Below are positions 47,600 to 58,689 of a stretch of 64,000 nucleotides of DNA, piece by piece. Origin of the DNA: Polytrichum commune (Eukaryota > Streptophyta > Polytrichopsida > Polytrichales > Polytrichaceae); NCBI GenBank assembly GCA_950295325.1, contig OX485804.1:24800001-24864000 (forward strand), read 5' to 3'. The notes under the pieces were generated by a model that saw nothing but the letters and a program-made list of their open reading frames with translations, was not told where the DNA came from and did not search any database. Each line of letters opens with the position of its first letter. Position 1 is the first letter of the stretch. A program made the translations under genes and the position numbers.

Positions 47600-49480
47600 A
47601 TGGGACGTTTGAAAGTACATAAGGATGGTTTCAGATTGTCTGATTTCCTACCGTGACGGACTGTCGTAGCCTTTGTGCGATAGAGACTAATGCCAAATTG
47701 ATGATCCAATTGAAAGAAAGACTTGAGGCTCATTAGAACTACATTATCAAATAGTGATGGAAACTTATCTTGAATGAGATATATAGGGGACACTCCAACA
47801 CAAAGTGAGCCTTGTTTTCAACTATGTACATTATAAGAGCAAAAGTGGCATACTCTGGTATCTCTAGAGATAGGGATAGCCAAACATTGTCCAATATCAA
47901 TAGCAAGTCTAAAATTCAAGATGCGATAAGCAACAATGATCTTGTGTTGTGGTGGTGTCAATGATTGCTTCAAGTACAATTCACATTTGTATTTGAGAAA
48001 ATCCCTGAGGTGGAGGTCATCTAGTCGCTTCCCTAAGAGATGGAAAATGCTCCACTTGTTAGCATGAAAACCTTCTTGATATCATCAAATGCAATTTTTG
48101 ATGTTGTTGGGTTGTCACAAGTGCCCCCATGAGATATACCCCATGATGCCTTCCACATGGTTGTTGATTTGTGTCCGGTGTCAAATCCTTGTTTGGCAAG
48201 GTGTGGGGAAAATGAGGTTGCTTGACTGACTAACCAAGAGGGGGGTAGGTGGGCAAGCCGTTGATGAAAACCCATGGTGAGCTTAAGAGTGTAAAAATCG
48301 TATGGGAAGTTCTCCAAATTCAGCCAACAAAATATGATAGGTTATCAAAGAACACACTTCACTATGAGACATCATATGTATCTTCATGCCTTTCTCAAAA
48401 AAATTCAAATGAGAGTTTCTCAAGTCGCCTCTTAGAATTTTAGTGCCATATGTGAAAGTTGGAAGCACCAAAGCCTTGAACATGTGGAATTTGAGTTCCC
48501 AATATGTGACTCCGACTACTCCTTTCCTTAAGGTGCCCATCAAGGATTTCTTGAGTGCAATTCTTCGCCTTTTACTCAATGACTCAAAGTAACTATGTAA
48601 ATAGAAATATATTTTAAGGTGTTTATATTCATGGGTTATCTCAATTTGGCCCTTGTCTAGGTAAAGTGCCTTTGGGTTTTTGAATATCCTTTGTCTTAGA
48701 TAAATTGACCTCAAGACTAGAAGACGTGCAAGACTCATATAACTTATTTATAATTCTTTATAGGCGTGCTCCTGATTTAGAGAACAAACTAACAACGTCA
48801 TCATAAAGAATAATGGCGACTGCCATGTTACTATAAACATGGAGAATCCCCATTGATCTTGTCCAAATATGTTCCAATGTACTTGCCAGATAGTGTGGGG
48901 CAGGGGATACGTCCTTGTTTAACACCAATCTCTAACATTTTTTCACCATGTGTGTCACCATTGATCCGTACTTTTGTAAAAGCCGTGTACACGACTTGTT
49001 GTAAATGAAGTGGTGCACCTAGTTGTTGGAGGCATTCCCAAAGCTTATCATGTGGAACTTTGTCATAAGTTTTTTGACATCAACGAAACATGAATAGAAA
49101 CATCAACATGCAAATATTCCTTGTTCAATTAAACTATGTAATTTGAGGATGTGGGTTAGAGTAGATCAACCTTCCAGAACCTCTCGCTTTGAACCCTTTC
49201 AATTCAACCCATAGAGTACTGAATCTTTCTAAAATGTAGCCATAGAACTTGTTAGAGATTGTGTCTAGCTATATGGTCCTATAATTCCCCAAGGAGTTTT
49301 TCTCACGGGATTTGGAGATCATTTGAATAGTGTTGATAGTCCATGAAACCGGGAAACCCTCTCTAGCCACTAAATTAAATAGCTTTGTGATTGGCTTGGA
49401 TAGATCATTTGCAACCCATTTTAGAAACTCAATTATTAACCCATTAATATCTTATGCCTTGTGATTTGCCGAATCTTTCA
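47600..49480 (-). mobile_element. Degenerate LINE, reverse transcriptase to 3' end
   Basis: On the minus strand from 49480, successive fragments match a LINE ORF2. First is INGLIIEFLKW and FPVSWTINTI...NYRT (RT start). Next comes DKVPHDKLWECLQQLGAPL with a GVKQG motif (about 49070-48890), which is the RT palm region. Then follows the 3' part of RT (48738-48283), with LVLPTFTYGTKIL and ILLAEFGELPIR. Near 47870-47800 a CHFCSYN zinc-knuckle-like motif continues, in another frame, as AHFVLECPLY. Several stops and frameshifts are present and the APE endonuclease domain is not recognisable. The sequence downstream of the RT is shared with 56130-56840. Confidence 0.75.
48283..48738 (-). pseudogene. 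LINE reverse transcriptase fragment (longest open segment)
   Basis: 151 codons without a stop. The order of blocks is as in plant LINE reverse transcriptases: a Y-K-H-L-K-I position equivalent to YLGI, then LMGTLRKGVVG, LPTFTYGTKIL and ILLAEFGELPIRF. The YADD catalytic box would lie upstream, in the frameshifted part near 48800, and is not intact. Confidence 0.7.
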
Positions 49481-49699
49481 TATTGGCCCATATTTCTCAT
49501 TATGTAAAACATTTGGAACTTGATTGTTTGGATTGAAACAAAAGGATAAACATTATGGTGGAGTCTATCATAAATTTTAGTCTCACAGTTGCTTTCCACT
49601 TTTACATTTATAGAAAATCTCGGATCCTTATGGGTGGCGTCCTCACTTGGTGAGAGGGAACTACATATTGCATGTGAGTGTGCCTCATAGCCATCCATG

Positions 49700-52190
49700 T
49701 TAAAATGCCCTGAAATACTATGTGGGTTGGAAATTGTTATCTAAAAATATGACATTGGAATTAGCTTCAAAGATCATGAAAAATTAGTCCAATGAAAGAA
49801 ATTTGAAGCAAATTAACCACAAGTGTGTAAGCATTCATGTTTTCTAAACATTTATATATGAGAGGTACCCTCATATGCAACCAAAACATTAGTTAGCAAG
49901 CAAGCTCACTTCAAAGCCCAATAATACACCAGCCTTAAGTTTGCTTACATTATAACTACGCAGTTGGCAACATTTAACCACCTTGGATGGCTTGCATGCC
50001 TTGACAAGCAATGTGGATTTGAGCAAGCGAAAACAACTTTTTCCCAACATAGGCATTGATTCCCACCATGACCCACCATACTTGGCACATTGTGTTGCCT
50101 ACTATTATGACAACTAATTTCTCTTACTATATCATTTTGTGGATCCAACAATTTGAGGTGTTTGATTCTTATACTCAACCCAAGAATGTTGCAACTTAGT
50201 GTGGAGGTTTTGTTTAGTTCTCATTTTTTCCATGAAGGGAGGGGGGGGGGGGGTTCTAGTGTCCGCTAATGATTGAGTGACATGTTGCGCTTTTGAATTT
50301 CTGCATTGAAATATGGATCAATATTTCACAAATAAAAATGTCTTTGAACTTTTTCTTGAAGGTAGAGAAGGAGATCCCAATTGGATTACTACAAGTTAAC
50401 CATTAAGTGCCCACAACAACCTAAGAGGTAAATTCTCGAAGAAAATAAAGGGCATAGAGCAACAAACAAAGTGCTATGTCATGCTGTCCCCATAATATTG
50501 TATTTGACATTGCCTACTTCAACATTTTTTTTGTGTCCCGAAGTGATGTTCTTGAAATTGACCTTACTATCAAAGAGTAGATGATAAATTTTTGACATGA
50601 CTGATCTCTACATCTCTTACAAGTGATCCAAGTTGTGATACAATTAGAATTACCAAATTCACTTCGAACTCTAAACTATATATATCCACAAAATTATGCA
50701 CGAGGCCTCAATCCTCACACAAAGTATACCCCCTTGCGTTTGCTAACATTACCATGAGTAAGGAGTGTTCTTTTCACCCCATGGCATGGAATAGGCTCTT
50801 GCCATAACACTCCACTCAACAATTTCAAATAGTTACTCATAGTCACCCCAACACCTCCTTCCTGAACTCATGTACGGCGTGATTTGATGCTCCACAACTA
50901 CGGGATTGTGGGCCGTGGCCCCACTCGGTAGTCAACTCTACGTTTCTCATAGGAGTTCCACTTTGTAATGCGATTAGAAATAGCTAGCAATTCCTTGTGT
51001 TTACTTCAATTTCTAAACTTTACATATGTTCACAAAATCACGCATATTATCGTGATCATGAAGTGTTTTCACTACAAGGTTCAAGGGTCGTTGCCACTCA
51101 TTCTTTGCCAGTACAAGGTAGATTTTCAAATATCCAAATCTACATGTGTCTAAGATTTGGATATCTTGATTCTGTCTTATAGTGGCAAGGAAACAACGAC
51201 AATGACCCATGATCCTTGTAGTGTTCTAATACGTCGTCTTGAAGAGGTCATTGCCATAAGACTCCACGCCACAAGGCCAGTTCACATGGGACCCCAAGTT
51301 CCAAGTCGATTTGAGCGGACCAACCCATACACTCGTTCCCTTGTTGGATGCCTAAACCCTTGCCTCCAAGGAACCAGTGTACGGGTTGGTTCGCCCCAAC
51401 CGTCCCAAGTCTCACCCTAGAGGGGAAAATCCCAGCTTTTGAGTCTCGAAAACTTATTAAAATAAGATCTTGATCATTTTATGCAAAAAAATCTCGAGGG
51501 AGTTGGGACTAGCTTTTTGTTCGATCCATCTCTGAACACAAGTCCCAAACCTCGCCTATGAGTGTTGCCATATAGGCGTCCATGTCGTAGTTGGGACTTA
51601 GGACTTGGGGACATGTGTGAAGTGGTATTAGTCTCAACTTCCATCCTCTCAACGGCTGAGATTGCACAGATGAACATGAAGAGACTTAGGACTTTGGACC
51701 TGAGACGGTGAGTGAAGCGGCCCTCATAAGCCACCCAAAGTAAACAACAACTCCTCCGTGAAGCATGTCATGTGCGTGGGATTTGATGCTCCGCAATTGC
51801 GGGATTGTGGCCCCACGCGTGGAATATAACCATCTAGGTTTGCACGCATGTATAAGGGTTTGGTCGGATCACGCAGGCTTTGGGGGAGTGGACTCTCCCA
51901 TGCTCATCATATGACATATAATGGCCTTCAAATATTGGTTGCTTATCTAACATTCCTTCCCCATGCTTTGGATTCCTCGCAAACGGTGACCTCATCAATT
52001 ACCTCCTTATATCGATCACCTAATCAAGTACACCTAATTGTGTGTGTGTGTTTGTTTCTTTTAATTTTAATTTTTGAAGACAGAAGGCCAACTGAGCCAA
52101 AGCCAAATGAATAAAAAGAACCAAGAAAATGTACCTAATTGAGTTTAGGTAGGCAGTGACTGCACCTAAGTAAGGCTTTACAAAATGAAT
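49700..52190. other. Gene-poor interval with short repeats
   Basis: No gene was recognised. GATTTGATGCTCCRCAAYTR followed by CGGGATTGTGG occurs twice (50882 and 51781). A G12 run lies at 50242-50253. The more GC-rich part at 51180-51420 has no recognisable motif. Confidence 0.4.
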
Positions 52191-52192
52191 GT

Positions 52193-52260
52193 CAGTGTCT
52201 GGGGAGAGTTTGGGCATAATTGGTCAAAATCCTAGTGTTTCTGAGTCCAACCAGTTACTT
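52193..52260 (+). repeat. ~68-bp dispersed module, copy 2 of 3
   Basis: GGGGAGAGTTTGGGCATAAT, then GGTCAAAATCCTAGTGTT and GAGTCCAACCAGTTAC. The other copies are at 1385-1455 and 54490-54560. No inverted repeat or target duplication defines its ends. Confidence 0.7.
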
Positions 52261-52715
52261 TTTCTTTTCTTTCTGTTTGAGAAGAATGAAAATAAACTGG
52301 AATGGATTTATCTCAAATGCCAAGAAACCATACAAGTCTGCTGGGGGCTCAACCAAGAGAGATTGGTAAGCTTTCTTGATGTATCCAATGGAACCAAACC
52401 AAGATGAGTAGAAAGCTTAAGCATGATTCATTAAGCGAACCTTATGCATCTTATATTTTAATGCATTGTTTTAGTGTTTTCTCTATGGTAGATGAGTTTG
52501 TTCCTTCTCCAAATTTCGTCATACTTGTCAATCACGTTGTCATACATGATAACCCTCTCCACCTCTGTCCGCATCACATCTCATGCAATTCTTGCATACT
52601 CAAACATTTTTTGCCAAATGATTTGATGTGTCTTCTCCACACCCCATCTACTGTTATTGAAAGTGAGGTCATTCCCCTTCACCCATATAGTCCAGAAATA
52701 ATAATAATCAATAAT

Positions 52716-53190
52716 AAATAACACCCGTACTAGGTACCGGCATGAATGTGAGCCCGTTGGCCAAATGCTAATCACGGCAACTCGTGATGCAACATGAGAT
52801 GTTATACCTCCTTTGGGAGGTGGGTTGTGGTGGTGTATTATTTATCCCATTCTATTAGGGGGGTTGGAGCATGGGCTTGTTTATTATCGGGTTTCCTTTT
52901 GTTAAGGACAAGGTAAGTTAGATATTTAATGGCATTTTGGTGTATATTTGTCATGAGGGTCTTGGTGTTGTATTTTGGGATTTTGAGGTTGGCTAATTTG
53001 CTTATGGAATGTTCATGTATAGCTCCTCTTACTCCGGTTGTGATAGTAACGAGGGGATTAGTTTTCCATCCATTGTTTTGCATGGTGTTAATTAGTGGGT
53101 CATATTTGGTGTGTTTATGCATGAGGGTTTGTTTGGGGAATCTATCATGGCAATATGTGAGTTCAATGAATTGGATTGTGTATGTGGATG
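52716..53190 (-). mobile_element. 5'-truncated LINE, C-terminal coding end plus 3' UTR
   Basis: On the minus strand an open frame from about 53190 to 52838 reads ELTYCHDRFPKQTL, KYDPLINTMQNNGWKTNPL and GVRGAIHEHSI, and ends in EWDK-stop. This resembles the C-terminal region that follows reverse transcriptase in some plant LINE-type proteins. Downstream comes a ~110-bp 3' UTR with the hairpin CCTCCCAAAGGAGG, also present at 40.2 kb, then a TTA-rich simple tail (52688-52720). No intact RT domain is present in this copy. Confidence 0.55.
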
Positions 53191-53219
53191 AGGGTAGTAT
53201 GGGTGTTTGTGTTTGCTAG

Positions 53220-54356
53220 CTAGTAGGGAGTGGTGTTGTCACTTTCTCCTCCTTTCTCCACCCCTCTAGTCGCCACCCTCTCATTTCCTCTGCAAACCTT
53301 GTCATTCCCCCCCCCCCCTAATGTAGTGGTGATTAGTAGCTCCTCTTGGTTGATGTAGTAGTGATTAGTGGACCCCCCCCCATTGTGGTTATAGTGTATG
53401 AATGCAATGCATGAAGTTTGGAATTGGAGTGAAGTTGATGGGGTGCGAAGGTGGCTCGTGGAGCAGAATAGAGGTTGAGGTGTGTTCATGTTGCGCCAAG
53501 GCTTCATGCACTTTCTTAACCCTAAATCCCTTAGAGACCCAAAATGACCAATTTTTAAGGGTTTTTGTTTCAAACGAGACCTTTGATTTTTTTAGATGGA
53601 GGTGAAATTTCTATTAGAATGAATGAATTTCATTTTGCATTCATCACCCCAAATTTCATTGGATATGGTTGAAATCTCAGCCTTGCCGAAATTTTCAAAT
53701 TTATCCAACGTCCCAAATTCCCTTGGGTTTGGACTAAACCTCGTGATATATTAGGAAATATGTTAAACAAGGAAACAACACTCATATGTACTTGGAAAGC
53801 TATGAAAATTTCTATGGATTTATTTTATGTTATGTTTGAGATATCTACCATTGGGATTGGTAATTGAAGCTTTTGAAGTTACTTAATTCATATTATGTAA
53901 GGTTGCATGTAAAATGGAGTGCTACACATTGCAAGGGCTCTCAAAAAATCACATTTGGTGCGAACAAAAGATTCAAGCCTCAAAGGCTCACAATTTAGTT
54001 GGAAATCTTATGCAAATAGTTTCATCCCAATTGAGTCTCATCTCGTCATCCATTTGATGATGTCAATAGGGTAAAAGTTTGTTTTCAATCATCCACCCAA
54101 CCCATTATAACTTCACATATGTACTAGTTTTTCATTCACATTGCCACGTGGATGGATGGTTTTTTTTTTTTGGACTCATACAAAGGCCGATATCAAAACC
54201 GTATGGTTGGATGCTCAAAAACACCTATAGATTGAGTCCTAAATTATCTCTCTTAGAAACAAGGATTTGAGGCCCATTTTGAGGGGAATGGTGCCTAGGG
54301 ATTTAGGCGTTAAACTTGGACTTATGTCCATTTAACCTTTACCAATTTGATGAGAG
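53220..54356. other. No recognised gene
   Basis: Contains C11-12 (53308-53319) and a second C run near 53372, together with TAGTAGTGATTAGTGG-like duplicated sequence between them. No coding similarity was recognised. Confidence 0.4.
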
Positions 54357-54480
54357 GAACTTATTGCCTACTTTAGCGTACCTCTCTGCACTTGTCCAAC
54401 ATAAAATTTTGACCCCATATAGGTTTGTGGTTGATTCATCTCAAATGTCTTAGACTAGATTAATTATGGGTCTTTGAACC
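54357..54480 (-). mobile_element. Half-copy of the MITE at 3732-3970
   Basis: It follows the reverse complement of the 3732-3970 element closely: AGCGTACCTCTCTGCA, GTCCAACATAAAATTTTGAC, CCC, ATATAGGTTTGTGGTTGATTC and CTTAGACTAGATTAAT. It stops before a second arm, so it is truncated. A still weaker relative may lie near 63890-63935. Confidence 0.6.
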
Positions 54481-55055
54481 TAATTATGGTGAGTGTCCGG
54501 GGAGATTTTTGGGCATAATTAGTCAAAATCCTAGTGTTCCCAAGTCCAACTGATTACATGTTGTGATCTTTTTGTGTTTCTTTGTTAATTTGAGGTATAT
54601 GTCATATCTCTAGAATGAGTGGTAATTTTCCTAAAGTCTTTAACTTCAACCGGCTCCTCTGTAACTAAGGGCCACTTCACACACGAGATTGAGAGCCCGT
54701 GACCATTACACTTCAAGCACTCTCATTGATGGAAAAGTTGGAACCAAACACTCCAAAACCATGGCACCCCGAATGCTCACAACCATTGATTTTAATCTAT
54801 TTTATCATGTGTGAGGACCCACATGAACATAAATTCATTGAAATAGCATGTGGTTGAGGGCCCGGTCACATACAACTTCACACTACACTTGAGGGTCAAT
54901 GACCACACTACATGATTTTGGAGGTGTGTTGGGATGGCCTTTGGACACTTTCTTTTGGGCTCTCACAATCTCATGGTCACGGCTCTTGACTCGTGTGCGA
55001 AGTGACCCTAATTGTCAGTCCCCCCCGTTTATTGATCATAGTGTCCAAGAAACTA

Positions 55056-55660
55056 CAGTCCACCCTCTATAAATGTTACACCTATAAGTGTTAACCCTCT
55101 CTAAATGTTAACTTTCTTCTACTCCCCACATATTGCACACTATAAATGTTAAATGTGTTAAATGTTAACAAAATGGTACTCCCTTCTTTGCAAATTTGAC
55201 TCTATAAATGTTAACGAATGAAATACAACCATAATATGATTGTGAGGGAGAGGAGTGTGAGGTGGAACCCATTCCATCTTATATTGACTTGCAATCTAGT
55301 TTTGGTACCATTAGAAGGTACATGGAATCACGTTCATGTGATGTGTCTAAGTATGTGGGTTTGTTGGTGCAGATTAAGAAATATTTGCAAGTTGTGCATG
55401 TAGATGAATCTCACCAAAGAACCATTGATTCATACTTCACCCGAGATTTGTAAACTTGATATTGAATAAAGTTTTGATTGGGTTTGCAATTTTATGAATG
55501 GTATTCTCTCACAAGGACTCTTCACAATTGCTTATATTTATAAATGTTAAGATTTGTATATTGCTCAAAAAAGTAATTTTATAATTGTTAACTGTTAACA
55601 CCTCTATAAATGTTAACTTTGATCCACTCCCGAGGGTTAACATTTATAGAGGGTAGACTG
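55056..55660 (+). mobile_element. pogo-like element, 605 bp, second family
   Basis: It starts CAGTCCACCCTCTATAAATG, and its right end is the inverse with one mismatch over ~24 bp. TA flanks both sides (55054-55055 and 55661-55662). Sub-terminal regions carry repeated TCTATAAATGTTAAC motifs (at least seven, on both sides). The inside retains only the C-terminal tail of a transposase. It is related in plan, but not in detail, to the element at 44043. Confidence 0.85.
55262..55453 (+). pseudogene. C-terminal tail of a pogo-like transposase
   Basis: A 63-codon open segment ends in HQRTIDSYFTRDL, equivalent to the QTTIDSYF-like tail of pogo/Tigger-type transposases and to RSLDSYFKSS in the element at 44043. 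No catalytic residues are included. It is retained inside an internally deleted element. Confidence 0.6.
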
Positions 55661-56129
55661 TAAACCAAGTACATATTAAACTTCAGATAAGTCCCTTTTC
55701 CCACCAATTGACTCTAATTTCACTTGGTTCTTTAGTGCGAGGGTTTTTTTTTGGGTGCCCAAGCTGCCGCTGACCGTCTCAACTTTCCATATTAATCGAA
55801 CTTCCAGAAAATGCCGCACATGCAGGAATTCCAAATGTTTTCAAATACTTATCGTCTTTGAGAGATGCTTAGTAACCTGAAAGATTTGCAACCCATGATT
55901 ACACTTCCAAAAATGGGAGTGTAGAATCTACGGATAAGAATGCAAGGGAATATGATCGTAAAACCCTAAATTTATTCACTCAAAATGATTGTGGAAGCCT
56001 GGAAAAGTGGGGTGCTAAGGGCGGATGATGATTAGGTAGAGCTGTACACTTCAGTTAGTTATCTAACTCCTTAGAGCATCCTATATATGTTATTCACAAA
56101 TGGAATGGAATGAGATGAAATTGCTTTAA

Positions 56130-56840
56130 AAGTTCCGGAAGCCGAAAAGGCTAATATATAGGACGTATAAAACTACGTCAAGATGGTTTCAAACTAACTC
56201 ATTTTTTTGAGTGGTGGAGTGAGGCAGCCTCCGTGAGATAGAGGCTAATGTCAACTTGATGGTCCAGTTGAGAGAAAGAGTACTTGAGGCTTCCTAAAAT
56301 CACAGTGTCAGATACTGATGGAAACTTATCTTTAATGGGGTTATGTGGGGGCATTTCAACACGAAATATGCCTCATGTCAAACTACATTATAGGAGCAAA
56401 AGTGGCAAAGTCTAGTAACTCTAGAGACAGGGATAGTCATCCATTGTCCGTTGTGAACAGCAAGTCCATGGTTTGAGGTGCGGTAGGCAACAATGATCTT
56501 ATGTTGTGATGTTATGTAGGCAACAATGATCAGTCAATGGTTGCTTCAAGTGCATTTCACATTTGTATTTAAGAAACTCCTTGAGGTGGAGGTAATTTAG
56601 TTTCTTCCCTACGAGATGGAAAGAGTTCCACTCTTTAGCAAGAAAAGCTTCCTTGATATCACCATATGCTATTTCATGATGTGGTTGGGTTGTCATAAGT
56701 TTCCAAGTGAGATAGACTCCATGATGTCCTCCACATGGTTGTCGATTTGTCCTAGGTGTATCATGAGAGTGAGGTTGCTTTATTGACTAACCAAGAGGTG
56801 GATAGGTGGGCCCATATCATTTGCATTTGTTTGAGCATAT
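56130..56840 (-). mobile_element. 5'-truncated LINE, zinc-knuckle and 3' end
   Basis: On the minus strand this parallels the 3' part of the LINE at 47600-49480. Near 56440-56370 one frame reads CHFCSYNVV, stop, then HEAYFVLKCP, which is the C-x2-C...H-x4-C-like motif near the end of LINE ORF2 proteins. The 3' UTR-like part (56140-56290) aligns with 47605-47740. No reverse transcriptase remains. Confidence 0.65.
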
Positions 56841-56879
56841 CGCCAAGTCTCACAAAAGAGAATATAAAATGTGCCAAGT

Positions 56880-57759
56880 ATGGTAATTTATTGTGTCACT
56901 ACATTAAATAATAATATAAGTTGATTTATAAAACCAAAAGGAGACCATGATTTTTATTTTTATTTTTGAGACAAAAGGAAAGAACGACCAATATCATTGC
57001 ATTGCAAGAGAAAAGAGAAGACTTACCCAATCAAAGAAGCATAACATTACTAAGACCATAGAGTCTTTCCTATTTCCACTTTGAGGGTGCATGTTTTGAG
57101 GAAGGCGGTGACAAAGAAGGTACTAACCACATTTTAATGAGGACTTGGTTGGTGGTGGAGCATGTAAAGTAAATATCATCTTTGCATGAAGGATAATTCA
57201 GATACAGAAGCACTGATTATGTGACACATGGTGAGGGATGACCGGTAATACCGAAAAAGGGAGAAGACATGCTTTTAGATTCATACCAAGACTAACCAAA
57301 TATTTGAATCCCTCCATATTCTTCTAGAATCTTAACCATGGCCCAAAAAACACCATGAAGGCGTTGAGTAATGTTACGAGATTTCCCAATTGGAGGGAGG
57401 CATGACTCCTCAAGAGTGCCAAATTGCCATGTAAAAATAACCACAAGCCAAGGTAGCCCAATGATCAAGGACGACCCCTATATCATAGAGAACAAGTACG
57501 ACAATGTGGGGGAGGAAAGCAGAAAAAAAAAACAAGAACATCGCCGACAAGACCTATGTTTGCCTAATACTCCAATTCCACTTACACACCAACCAATCCC
57601 TTCAATAAAGGATCTTGTGAAGCATCCCAAGTTTGGTCAAAATTCCCCCTCCACAATTGGCCAAGTCTTGACCAAATTCATGGGACTAAAGCATTCAAAC
57701 CTTGATACACTCTTAGCAAATGCAATAACTACTCTCACCTAGAGCCTTTATACAACAAA
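56880..57759. other. No recognised gene
   Basis: The plus-strand ORF 57371-57742 (123 codons) is the only longer open frame. It has a KKKQEHRR basic patch and no recognisable domain, and lies directly upstream of a minisatellite. It is not called as a gene. Confidence 0.4.
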
Positions 57760-58186
57760 TGTAGACCACTTATGGGTTTCATGGTTCTTAAGGGGTTAAG
57801 GATCCTTGCCCACACCATTATGTAGACCACTTATGGGTTTCATGGTTCTTAAGGGGTTAAGGATCCTTGCCCACACCATTATGTAGACCACTTATGGGTT
57901 TCATGGTTCTTAAGGGGTTAAGGATCCTTGCCCACACCATTATGTAGACCACTTATGGGTTTCATGGTTCTTAAGGGGTTAAGGATCCTTGCCCACACCA
58001 TTATGTAGACCACTTATGGGTTTCATGGTTCTTAAGGGGTTAAGGATCCTTGCCCACACCATTATGTAGACCACTTATGGGTTTCATGGTTCTTAAGGGG
58101 TTAAGGATCCTTGCCCATGCCATTATGTAGACCACTTATGGGTTTCATGGTTCTTAAGGGGTTAAGGATCCTTGCCCATGCCATTA
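57760..58186. repeat. Minisatellite, 7 x 61 bp
   Basis: Seven units of exactly 61 bp start at 57760, 57821, 57882, 57943, 58004, 58065 and 58126. Units 1-5 are identical. Units 6 and 7 share CCATGCC in place of CCACACC. Each unit contains TTAAGGGGTTAAGG and a GGATCC palindrome. The near-identity implies recent expansion. Confidence 0.95.
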
Positions 58187-58689
58187 TGCCACATACAAAT
58201 TGCATTCATCCCAAATTGGTTATTTGACTTTGCTTTCATGCCATTGCACATGGTTGATTTTTACATGTGACCAAGGGTTGTGAGAAACATGAAATAGGAT
58301 TTTGTGGTCATGGTCAGTAGTCTGAAAACCATGACCAAGAGAAATCCACATCCTTTTAAAAAACCATGGTCACAAGGCATAGTTAAGGTTTACTTAGACT
58401 AGGGTGTAGCATTTTTTTTTTATGGAAATCAAATCTACAAAATTTTCCAAGAAAAGAGATATGATTTTACTTATAAAGAATCTACGTAGTTCTAATAAAG
58501 TTTTTTTAAAATGTGTTCACCTTTGTTTTCCATAGAAACATCTTATTTGGGTTCTCTTGCCGCAAAGATTGGATGACCACCAAACATTATGTCATTATCC
58601 AATTGTGCACATGTGCAATTTCATGTTCATGTCCCAAATATTATCTAACATGATCATTCATGTTTTTGTTGACTTTGTGTAAAACAAAC

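Noticed and set aside
57371-57742. 123-codon plus-strand ORF
   Set aside because: Composition and lack of any recognisable motif give no support for a gene.
57760-58186. CRISPR-like array
   Set aside because: The 61-bp units are contiguous and nearly identical with no variable spacers, and the context is a plant nuclear genome; it is a minisatellite.
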